NCBI RefSeq assembly: GCF_027942865.1
Contig: NC_134521.1
Span: 21,330,449 to 21,394,448, forward strand
Length of the DNA stretch: 64,000 nt
DNA from: Odontesthes bonariensis
Lineage: Eukaryota > Chordata > Actinopteri > Atheriniformes > Atherinopsidae
Reading direction: 5' to 3'
The notes beneath the pieces are model-generated. The model saw only the letters and a list, made by a program, of their open reading frames with translations. It had not been told where the DNA came from and searched no databases. The position numbers and the translations under genes were made by a program. Shown here in pieces: positions 24,707-35,900 of the stretch (positions are counted from its first letter, which is position 1; each line of letters starts with the position of its first letter).

Positions 24707-25084
24707 TTAAAGCACAATTGGTAACCGGGAAAAAAAATCATGGGATAGTCTTAAAAAAAATTACGAATACAGCTTGCAGGTCTCTTCCATCCCTCTCTGC
24801 TGTGCTTAAGCTTTTCTTTGACACCGCCTATCTACTGAGAAGTGCAGGCTAGTGTCTACAGAAACTGTTAAAGTGGCAGTTTTTGACACCAAATAATTAC
24901 TCATTTAAAATCGCTTGACAAAATAAAATATGTTAAAATATTAAAAAATAAAATATGTTTACCATTTGTAGATGAGCTACATCTTTGATAATATTTAAGT
25001 AAATTAAATTCAGTTTTATTTTCATTATTATTAATAATGATAAACTAAAAATAATAAATATACTATTTCTTTTTGGGATAAATA

Positions 25085-25185
25085 AAAGTATTTTTCATTT
25101 ATATAGCACCAGTTCACAACAAATATCTCAAGGCACTTTAAAGATACAGTCCAATTCAAGCAAATTAAAATCATCCATTTAATAA
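25085..25185 (-). repeat. LINE 3'-end-like fragment
   Basis: 'tttcatttatatagcaccagttcacaacaaatatctcaaggcactttaaagatacag' on the plus strand is the inverse of a common L2-like 3' end (…gcgctatataaatgaaa). No coding part attached. Confidence 0.45.
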
Positions 25186-28100
25186 TAACCAATCAAATTA
25201 ATCAAAATCCGAAACTGAAAAAATAAAAATAAAAATCTTGAATACAGGATTCATTTATAAATGCTCATGTGACTTGATTAAAACAAATGTAAGAGAAAGA
25301 CTTCCACTGTTTGTTTACTTTTCCTTATATCTCCTGTTTACTTGTAAGCACCATAAATGTGCCAAAGACTGCATTAAATCAACCGCGCATATATTTAGAC
25401 ACAAAAATATCCTGATGGCAATTATAAAGCATTTTTGTGTCTCCTGAAGTGAACTAAACCATCATGAAATAGAAAGTAAATATTTTCTATAAGTAGTTCC
25501 TCTGCTCACAAATTATAGAATCTAATAATAAAGTTTACACAGTCTATAAGTGAGTGACACACACACATGTATAGTTTTTCCTTACATTAAAGATCATTAA
25601 AACCCATTATATCTAAAAACAAAAAACAAAACCACACATTCTTTGTAAAAATGCAGTTGTGAAGTATCTGACTTCAAAACTCCTACAGCAGAAAAAATGG
25701 ATTTAGCTTCACTTGTTTTATGGTGTATCCAAACAGCCAGGTTTGATTATGATCCACATTTTGAATTCCTTCTGATGTTCTGCTGAATTTTTAGTTACCT
25801 TTAGGCAAGTGTTAAGTTTAATGTGTGCACAACGTTTCCGTTCCCAGTGCTCCTTTGTTTTTAGATCTCCTGTGGAATATGAATTTATGCATGTTTTTGT
25901 ATTAAAACTTAAACTGATGCCAGATTATTTATTGTGTTATTGTGTGGTTTGTAAGCGACGGGTTTAGGTCTTTGGGTCTAGTTCCATCCATCCTATCCGA
26001 ACAGCCATAGGGCAACCATGCACACTCACACCTAGGGTCAATTTAGAATTGGGTCTAGCTTTGTAAATTATTTGTAAATTATGCATACAGCAGCCAACAA
26101 ATCTATTATGTAATGCACCATTAAAAGAAACAAAGACAGTATTTGCAGGAAGGTTTTCATTGTAAAGAAAGGAACACCATTAATATAATAAAAATATTAA
26201 TACTAACCACCTTCTTTTTTTTTTAAAGAACTTGCCCTCATATTTCTCTGATCTATAGGAATTAAATCTTTGGCTATCAATGTGTTAGGATGCAAGGTTA
26301 GCAATATTTGTCAGAATCAGTACATGTAATTACAGTTTGGTACCATCATATACCAAATATATGATTGTCAAACTGTTTCTTATTTCTTTTTTGACAAAAA
26401 AAAAACCTGTACGGTCATAATAGAAAATAACCTTTGACGCAAAGAACATGAGGGGAAACATGTGCAACGTAACATCAAAATCTAACCATATACACAAAAA
26501 GTGTTCACAAAGTCAGCCACTCCACGGATCTATAAGATGTCCCCTAACAAATGAGTTATCTTTGGCCCAGAAATGGAAAACTTTCCTCCCATGTTTGCTG
26601 ACCAGGCAAGTCAATGCAAAACACAAACATGTAAAATCTATAGTCTCCTGGCCTTGTGTTTACAGGCGGAGAACTCAACTCCACCCAACTGGTGGAGGAG
26701 GAAGGCTTTATTTGACTGGAACGTCAGTGTTTTCACAGCAGAGGCAATGTGACTCAGTATGAGAACTCACAACAAGTAGCTCCCTCCTGATTGAAAGCTG
26801 CAATGATGTATCATGCCAAACTAGATGACTAAAACAATTATTCATAACATGTTTTATTAGATGACATTTAAGGGTTTCTTAATGTGTTAAGACCAATTCT
26901 CCAACCTTTAACTGATATTTAGAAACTACAAGATGCCACAGTAAGAAAATAGGACATTTATTTCATATTATTTGCATTTAAGGGTCTTGAGCGAAACATC
27001 AGGGTACCTGAAGCATGTTTGTGTGAGATTGGACGTCTGCACTCATCCATGTAGTTACTATGCAATGAATAATAAAGGCTGGCTTGAAATCAACAAATTA
27101 ACCATTAATTCTTGTTGAAATATGTATTGTGAAGATATGAACCGAATTCCAAAAAACACTGAAGTCAGAACAAATCCGAGCTAAAATAAAATAAAAGTGA
27201 ATGTTGGCTGAAATCAGAGAAAAGTAATATTACTACACATCTGCTGGATGAGTTTATAGGTGACAAATTACTTTAATGTGATCATTTTACTGGATTCGTG
27301 CTCAGTTTAAACCAATTTTAAACATCGTACCCGTCATAAAGCGTAAGGTTGTGGGATCCCTGAGAAACCAAGGGATAATTTAAAAGTCTGAAACCAAGTT
27401 TAATGTCGTCAAGGTTTTTATGTCAAATGAAAACTATTGACTCATCACTTAAAGGTAAGTTCCATTCAAGCCATCATACCTGACATACTTTTAGTTACAT
27501 CAAGTGATTGAGAAATTCCTTCCCCGCCCCTCCCTGAACACGCCAATGTTATCTTGACTGTCAAACTCGCCACCAGAAACTCAGAGCTCTTGTGTGGAGT
27601 GAGGCAGCAAATGATTGATGACAGTCAACACAGAAAATGTGGGTCAAACCATTGTTTGCTGCTAACAAAAGGCTACAAACATGTGCTGAAGGTTTGCGTC
27701 ACACCAACAGTGTGACAGCACTAAATCTGGGTTAACTTGGACGTGTTGCGAACAATATCCAGACTTAAGCCATTTAAAGTGATTAATAGTCAACAATTAG
27801 ACATTGTACAGATGTTTATAGTCGCGAAAAAAATCCATCGCACTGGATTTGTTCATTTAACGCAAACCAAACCAGTTTTGATTGCCATCAAATTAGGCAA
27901 ACATTTCTCCGTGTCCACTCCAACAGCGTCCGAAATATCGTATAAACGTTCAGGATTCCCAGATAGTGCCGGTGCAGACTTTGCAATTCCACACCAAATG
28001 AATACACCAAGTGCATACCTTTATTCACTGTTGAACTCATGTTGAGGAAATCTGATTTGATGTTTGATGACAGTGGAGGATTACCTGGTTTCAAACCCAG

Positions 28101-28571
28101 ACGTCTCCTGTACAGTCTTTTTCTTGAATGATCAGAAGACAACTGCTACACTGATCAGAATGAAGACATACAGTTAATGAAACCATAATTCATTGGAAAA
28201 ATGTGTTGACTGAGTATTTCATGCAAAAAGTTGACAGTTTTTAGGTAGACTACCCAACCCGAGTGGACATGAAGGCACTTTGGCATTGGCCTCCCATTTG
28301 AAACAGTCGATGGTGCCAATATGTTTTGGTTCTGATTCAGATTTTACGGCTACCAATATTTGGGTGGATTGCCATGATGATGAAGTGAATCAACAGTTCC
28401 ACGTTTTTATTTGTCCAGGAGAATACCTCCATGGCTACTCAATGAGTTTTAACATTCATGACTCCCAGTGAGTCCTGCTCACTTTATCCAAATTTTTGAT
28501 TCGGTTCACTATAGACCAGAATATTTATATTATTAAACGGACCAATTTTTCCAATAAATGTTGACCTTTAA

Positions 28572-28985
28572 AGCAATATTATGTAACATTTCTACCTTAA
28601 AATAACAGCTTGAAAAAAAATGTGCGGCTAGAATGAGTTTTAATATTACGATTGGCCTGTCTCCTATGCCCTTCGGGGGTCTGAGTTGGAATAACTGCGC
28701 TATGTAAATTTGCTGGACCGGCCCGGGAGCTGAGCGGAAGTACTTCGACTTGCTTTCTGGCACACCTACCGCAAAAACAAATAGACCCCTCTCACGCTCC
28801 CAGGTACATTTGATTAATCTTACCTTCTCGGTCGACACAGCTTGCACCTTCTGACTCCTCGCCGGTTCGTCAACAAACGTGAAAGTGAAAGGGTGTTGTA
28901 TTTGCGACAGTGTAACCGTACATTACCTCCAAGCCTGTAGGGGGAGCTCCATAGTGGGCTTTTTGAGAAGTTACATTGTATCGCT
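28572..28985. mobile_element. TTAA-flanked miniature transposon, 414 bp
   Basis: Ends agcaatattatgtaac and gttacattgtatcgct are inverse of each other with three mismatches in 16, abutting TTAA at 28568-28571 and 28986-28989. The interior is GC-richer than the flanks. The ends resemble, but do not equal, those of the 23873-24706 element (shared ...TATGTAA). Non-coding. Confidence 0.8.
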
Positions 28986-31900
28986 TTAAGTGCACTGACA
29001 TGACATTAAAGGTACAGAACTCAAATCTTAAGGTAGCCATGACAGATTTAAGTCATTCCACAGCCGCATATTTAAGCTACTTGTTCAATGCAGACATAAA
29101 ACCTTCTTTATATTATACATTTTTCAAAAAATTGTCCCCATTGCCGTTCTTTTGCTAAAAGTAATGATCAGTTTTGTGTTCCAGCACATAAAGAACTTTT
29201 TGTAGCAAACTCTACCCAAAAAACAACTTGTATTGGGTGGCATAATGCATAGAAAAGGTTCAGAAACGGCTGATTTAAAGATTTTTTGTCAGCTCTGAGA
29301 ACAAACCCAACAGGCTTTAAATGATTAAAAGCTACATTTAGTGTGCAGGTGCATATTATTTGCTGTATAAATGCTTTTTTAATGCTTTAATAAGTATGAA
29401 CATATTGTGAAATTGTGGGCCAACACAAATATTTCGTCTTTGCATTTTTTCCCCTTCCTTTAATGTCAGTAAAAACAATAAAATATGCATGATGCAAAAA
29501 AATTAAAAAACTATATTTCAGCTTTTCATTGCACTGATATTTGAATGGGCAGCAATTATTTTGAATAAATGTATCAACCAACCTTTATAGTAAACCAAAG
29601 ATAACAGTTTGTAACCCCCTTCAGCCTCTTAAACTATCACCTATTCAAAGATTTTTCAATACTCGATTGGCTAAACAAAATCTTCTTGTGAAAAATAAAT
29701 GGCTTGCTGAGATTAGGCTGCCACCTGCTGGATATTTGCTGGTTCTGCAGGTAAATCCTGTCACTTTCAGCCCAAGTCAATGTGACGTCAGGTAAAGATT
29801 GGTCACTGCCGTCGGTTTATGCTTCCTTTTTGCCGATGGCAGATACAGAGGTTGATAATATCAGTGCATTCAGAGTGACTTAAGCTGTGGCAAAGGGTCC
29901 AATTTTAAATGGATTTCAATAAAGCTTCAACTTATCGGCTAATTTAGGTCCATAAAGAAAAAATTTAAAGGTTGAATGTTTGGGTCTATGGATACATATT
30001 CAGGAAAAAAAATGCTCAAAATTGAAAATTCACAGTCCTCTTATGGAAGACTCAAGCTGCCATAATGTGAAAAAACAACACAAAAATACATAAATTGCTA
30101 AATAAATAAGTTTAGATGAGGTTGAATGCAGAATTTAGATAATAAAATGCAACAATAATTAAATAGTTTTTAAACAATTGTACTTTCATTTCAAACTTTA
30201 TCTTTACGTTGCAACTCAGTTTTCTATGTATTTATTCTTTTTTTTTGGAAATAATTTAATTCCTTTATGTCTTTATCAGTTTATACTGCATTTGTTTCTG
30301 TATTGCTCCCTTTACACTATATTGATCTATTCATTCCCACCAAATGTTTTATTTCCTTTTTTTGCTTTCACCATATTTTTCAAAATGTATTTTATTGATA
30401 AAAACCATGTGCTTCGCTGTCATTTCCCCTTTCCGTACCCGTGTTCATTTCCATTTCCCTGTCTCCATTTTTTTTAACGTTCCTGTATGCGTTTCTGCTT
30501 CATTATATAAACGAGAAGGCGGTCAGGAAGGAAATTAAATATTCTAACTAGTGGCAAAATAAATAGCCACATTAACATGAAGCTTAAAAGGATGTAGTTT
30601 AAAATTAAAGATGAAAAAAAATCATATTCCATCAAATCCCTTTTGAATAAATTATTTTGAATTTTTTTAGCAGAACTTATCATATACTTATTTAATATTC
30701 TTGTATTCATTAAAGATACGACAGTTTCAGTCCTCCATACATTTCCCCTTTACCATTTTTGTGCTTTAAAATAAATTAATTTGACTTCTTTTATCCAGTA
30801 CAGACAAACTTCTGATACGAGAACAGTGGACCCCCTAAGCTAAGCTCCAGGTAGCATTATTTTAACCCAGTCGCCCAAACTTTAAATCATTTCTTTCCCT
30901 TCCGGATCTCTTGCTGATGTTCTGCGTTCTACTCTAAAATCATCGATGTAATCGTTTCTTTAACGAGCATCGAGCTCCCGACACTCAGCTCTCTCTTAAG
31001 TGTTTGTTTGTCGGTCCGCTTTCTGACTTTCTCCTCAGTGTCTCCATTTCCTGACCTGAGTTAGGACTCCTCACAGCTTTCAGAAACCCAGAAACACTTT
31101 GTTCTGACACATGGTATTTGATAAGACTTTGAAGTCTTTGGATATCTGACAGAGAAATCCTTTTGCCCAAACTACCGTAAAGAGTTTTGACAGCATTTTC
31201 CTGCACAAGAGTTTCCGTTAGCATTTATTTAAAAAGACCCGGTCCAAAGCTTTTATTCCATCTGCGAGAAAGGAGTAAAAGACACTGTCACTTTTTTGAA
31301 ACCCTGTAAATCCAGAATTTATTCAGACAAAGCGGGAAGACTGTTTTGAACGGGACTTTTCCTGTGTGCAACACAATCTGCACACATGATAATTCAATGT
31401 CCAAATCTAAATCTGTCTTCTTAGAGAAACTGGATAACAGTAAGAAGAAATGTCACATTTCAGAAAACAAACATTTGGGATTCTTCGATTCCGCTGAGGG
31501 AACATTTATATGATGACTGGATCAAGAAATTTGTTTTATTTAACACATAATCCACCTTCAATGTTCCTGCTCAAATATCTATTCAAATATAAAACATATA
31601 AAGATACTTTAATCCATCGATTGAAGTCATGTGACCCAGAAAACCTGGGAATAGGTGATGCCTCATTTCAACTTATTTCTGGCTAAAGGATGCGGTTTGA
31701 AGCAGTGACCGGTCCTGTTTTTCTGTGTTTTTCAGTGTTTTACACCTGGCTGGTGTAAAACAGGTGCTGACCAGGATAATTCAGGAAATATGGAGCTTAA
31801 ACATCATGCTGACGAGTTTCGGGGAGTTTCATTTAAAAACACTCACGTTTGAGTTGGGAAAACGTCACAAATAAAAAAGAGATGCGTCGTGTCTTAAAAT

Positions 31901-32050
31901 GGACACGGAGATGCCGCAGTCCGTCGCTGTTGGTGATTCATCATCTGCTGCCCAAACACCAGACTTCTATCACAGTCTGAAAGTCCAGCATCGAGTCCTT
32001 CCCTGTCACGATATCCAGTCCAGACTGAGCTGATGACCCTCTGCCCCCCC

Positions 32051-32194
32051 CTACTGAACCATCGACTCTGGGGCAGCGAGCGAGCTCATGAAGTTTTCGT
32101 AGTGCTCCGAGTGGCAGCGTTTGTACTCGTTGACTTTCCTCTTGATCTGTTTGGGTGTGTCCTGGTAGTAGTTCTTCTCATCTCTGGCCATCGC
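32051..32194 (-). CDS. nop16: nop16 exon 5 (C-terminus, stop)
   Basis: Acceptor GTGCAG at 32200-32195, then GCG ATG GCC AGA GAT; 47 codons ending ESMVQ and TAG at 32053-32051. The segment DEKNYYQDTPKQIKRKVNEY is the family's most conserved block. The acceptor's pyrimidine tract is a (CT)n/poly-C microsatellite. Confidence 0.95.
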   Translation of the reverse strand, partial: AMARDEKNYYQDTPKQIKRKVNEYKRCHSEHYENFMSSLAAPESMVQ

Positions 32195-32199
32195 CTGCA

Positions 32200-32274
<75 letters not shown>

Positions 32275-32939
32275 CGGCAAGACAGTCAGTATGGTGAAAA
32301 CAAAAGAAATTTCTGAGTTATGAGCCAGCACTGAAAAGCTGACATTTAATGGGTTCTGACAGCTGCTGTCAGACAGCGTGAAGGTGAAGATCTGTGACTC
32401 GGGTCTTTGTGTTGCTGCAGGAAAAAAAAAAAAAGAAAAAGGCAGCAGACATCCAAAGAAGAGCATTGGGATTTTCCTTCAAGAAGCCTGGAGAACCATT
32501 CCTGAAGACAACTAAGAAATGACACAAAGCTTGCCTTCTGGCCCTTTTCTACTCGTACCTACTCAACTTGACTCGGTTTTTAGGGTTTTCTGGTACCAGT
32601 TACATGCTTAGCACCTACTCGGCCGGGGTTCCAAGCGAGCTGAAAATGTGACGTCTTCAGACTGCAGGCCACCGATAAGGAACATAAAGAGGGTTCAGGC
32701 TGTGTTGAAGAATGAAGGAGCTAACACCAAATATTGAGTTTAAAGCTCCTTAGAAATATACCAAATCTGTTTTTACCCCTATATAATGTATTTACATTTA
32801 TGTTTGCACACGTTTTCATAAACTATTTCCTGCTTTATACAAGGAAATGAGCCGTGGCTCATAACCTTTGGACAGTCCTTTATGGCTGGGTGATGACATC
32901 TAATTCCTGGGTTTTTTTTTTTTTTTAATTAAAACAATA

Positions 32940-32972
<33 letters not shown>

Positions 32973-35900
32973 TTTTTTTTTTTAGACAAAATGGAAAATA
33001 TTTCTCATGTCAAGTGATGATGTTTTATTAGTTCATCTTCTATACGTTGATGTTATGGAAATATTCATGATGTCAGTCACACTGGAACTCGTGAAAGATG
33101 TTGGATCAGGTTTCAGAGGAAAGCTCTTTCATAATATGCACCTGGCTGGAGAGAAGCACCAGATACTCCTATCAAACCATTTCTGTTCAGTTCAATGATA
33201 CTGACACTTAAAATGAGTCCTCGCAAGATATCAGACTATCTTACACCGAACGTTATGTCTCAGAGCAGGAAAAACATGCTGCATCCCCCTCAGATTAGAG
33301 TTCTTAAGTCAGGCTAACCCAAAAACAGATAACGGCCTTCCATCCTTAAAGTGATGGTTCGGAGTAGAGACTGTAGACAACAAGTATATGCTAAATTCTA
33401 CATGAATTTTTATGTTGTAGAGTTGTGAATTTATTTTGCTTTGTTGTCTACAGTAGTAGATCAACCCTCATCTTACATTGAAGCTCCCAGATCAAGGAAG
33501 TGACGTCGACGCAGCTTTAGCAGCAGAGAAGCTATTAGGCTTGTGTTGATAATAATAAACTCCTGGACTATGTGCAAACTTCCAAATGCATTGTTTTGTG
33601 AGTACAGACCATATTTGTACTACTGTAGAAGTTTGGTGTCATGGCATGTGATTTTAGTGTGGTAATTTTGGAGATACTGCAAGGGTCCGTTAGCGCTTGT
33701 ACTAAGCTATTCGGGATAACTCGGTAAATCGGCTGATATTCGGCCAAGATCGGAAAAACTTCGGGTGGGCTACTTGGCTGGATGTCACAGTTCAAATGAC
33801 CCTAGGGTGAATCTACTCCGAACTATCACGTTAACACCTATTATCGGCCTCTTGTTAACCCCATCAAAGGGTAAAAAAATTCTCCATATTTGGCTGCTGC
33901 CTGCATGTTTGTAGGTCGTTTCATCAAACTACCTATATTACAACTAGGGCTGAAACGAGTAACTCGATTACAAAAAATCCTCGAGGCAAAGAGCTTCGTT
34001 AAATTCCTACCACGCGCATTATGCTCCCTGCTCAGCTCAGGAATCTTTGTTCCACACGGACCGTTTTTGAGGAAGCATACCACTAGAGCGTGTTACACAT
34101 AGACATATAAAGAAAATAAAAGTCTTTATGTGCCTATGGTGCTACACAGACATGATATACATAGACGCCTCAGACTGACGCTGCCTATTGGAGCTGACGT
34201 ATCAGCGCGGCCGCCATCTTGGATGGGTCTCCAATGCCCCCCCATTGCATTTATTTCGACTGAGGAGGGTGTATATCCCCAACTACAATAATCATAACTC
34301 TCCGAATTTTTACCAGATTTTCACACGGTTTAGTTTGTTACAAACGGCAGAGATTTTGTTGTGATACAGGATGCTGTCACACATTAAAACTACATGCTTT
34401 CATGCTGAAAGACTTTGTATTATTCTCTTTAACAAAGACATATGGTAGGCTATGGCATATTGAGAAACGTATAAATGACTTAATTTATTTTTGTTTGCTC
34501 AGATCAAGTTGTTCTTTGCCCGAGGATGTTTTCTACTAAAAATATAAGAGTCAGGAATGTGGCAGGAATCAATTATAAACCCTCCAGACAGGCATCGTGC
34601 AGGCGCCACAATTTGCTCAGCAGAGAGCAAAATGGTAACCACAATCCCAGCTTCATGCTTTAAAGTTAAACTCACTGGACACATGTGCCTCAACTATGGT
34701 GAAAACCTTGCAGATGTGCAGTTTAAGAACAACGTGAAGCCGTGTTTGAGAATAAGAAAAATACTTTTTCAGACTTCAGTCAAGGATGGAAGATTTCCAG
34801 TGAAAGACTGTTTCGCTGTGGGGAGAAAATGAGTGAAAGAATAACACAATATCCTCTCTTATTCAATGACCCCGACTTGGAAGCGCTCCCGGTGATGGCT
34901 CATTCACAGCAACTGTTGAGAATCCATGAAGGACTTTTCTGATAAAAGCTCAAATTAATACAACCACCTCCCACTGCTCTGAGCAATAAATCCAAAAGGC
35001 ACCCGGATGTGTGACCGTCGATCTGCAGCGAGCACTGATCATCGACTGCACCCTGGAGGAAAAACACTGAGCGGATACACTCAGGTTTTCTCCTCTGAAA
35101 CGCAGAAGGATGAGACAAAGGAAACATCTCGGAGCAAAACAAACGGACGCCTGCATCACACACGTCCTTGAACGCGTCAGCGAACATCTTCCAAACCGTC
35201 CCAGCAGAAGATAAAAGGGCTTAAAGAACAGCTTCAACCTGATAATTCAGTTCATATCAGTGCACAATCTGTTGTCCACACCAACATAGATATTTTGCAA
35301 ACCAAACCTTTTCTACAGCATCGCCCAAATAAGATCTTATTATTATTTTATTTTGTTGACTAAAATAAAAAGAGTAAAAGGTCATCTTTAAAGTTTTCTT
35401 TCACCTCCATGAAATTAAACCTCCAAACATGTTATGGACCTCAAGTGTTTATTTTACACATCGTTATATGTGATTTGCAGCATTTACCGGATGAGATGAC
35501 GACTGAAATGAAATAAATTGAAGATTTGGCTTGATAGAAGCAAAATGTCATCAAATCTAAAATCAAACTAAAATCATTTTATTGGGAAATGGCAGATTGA
35601 ACACACTTGTAAGGATTCAAATCAATGGGGTAAATATTGAACGGGTCAGAAGACAGACTTAGCTGGAAAGCACACATTAAATACATCAATTTTAAAGTAT
35701 TAAGAAGCACTGCAGTACTAAACTCACCGCTTTCACCTTGTTTAAGCTTTAAACACAATGCATTAGAAACACCAGTCTCCTGGTTTACCCCCTAAGCCAG
35801 GCATAGCACCCCTTTAGTTCCTTCTTACCTTGTAATCGTCTTTGTGTTCTCGGATCATGTACTGAACGTACTCGACCAGGTCCGAGGATAGCGTCTTGCT

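Larger units (their letters stand above)
21868..32050. other. Intergenic region between the convergent genes arl10 and nop16
   Basis: The arl10 3'UTR must begin at 21868. A cluster of AATAAA-like words near 22644-22655 is a candidate poly-A site; for nop16, tttatt near 31318 (AATAAA on the minus strand) is a candidate. Otherwise AT-rich, with two TTAA elements (23873-24706, 28572-28985) and small LINE tails. No convincing gene was seen. Confidence 0.6.
32275..35828 (-). other. nop16 intron 4, distal part
   Basis: Contains poly-T and (TA)n simple sequence (32909-32985), a TTAA element (33350-33830) and a hAT-end-like word (33955). The stretch 34100-35800 shows short open frames on both strands but no family I recognise. 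Confidence 0.7.

Noticed and set aside
27737..28045. 102-codon plus-strand frame in the arl10-nop16 gap
   Set aside because: No motif, no splice context, AT-rich composition; chance open frame.
28280..28471. Short frame with 'DCHDDEVNQQFHVFICPGEY'
   Set aside because: Looks like part of a dispersed fish repeat (ttggattgccatg... phrase) rather than a gene; boundaries could not be set.
32033..32466. Frames with poly-glycine or poly-proline on either strand near nop16 exon 5
   Set aside because: Products of the G36/(GA)n tract; the real coding sequence here is nop16 exon 5 on the minus strand.
34499..35237. Several 60-95 codon frames in nop16 intron 4
   Set aside because: Overlapping frames on both strands without motifs or splice logic.
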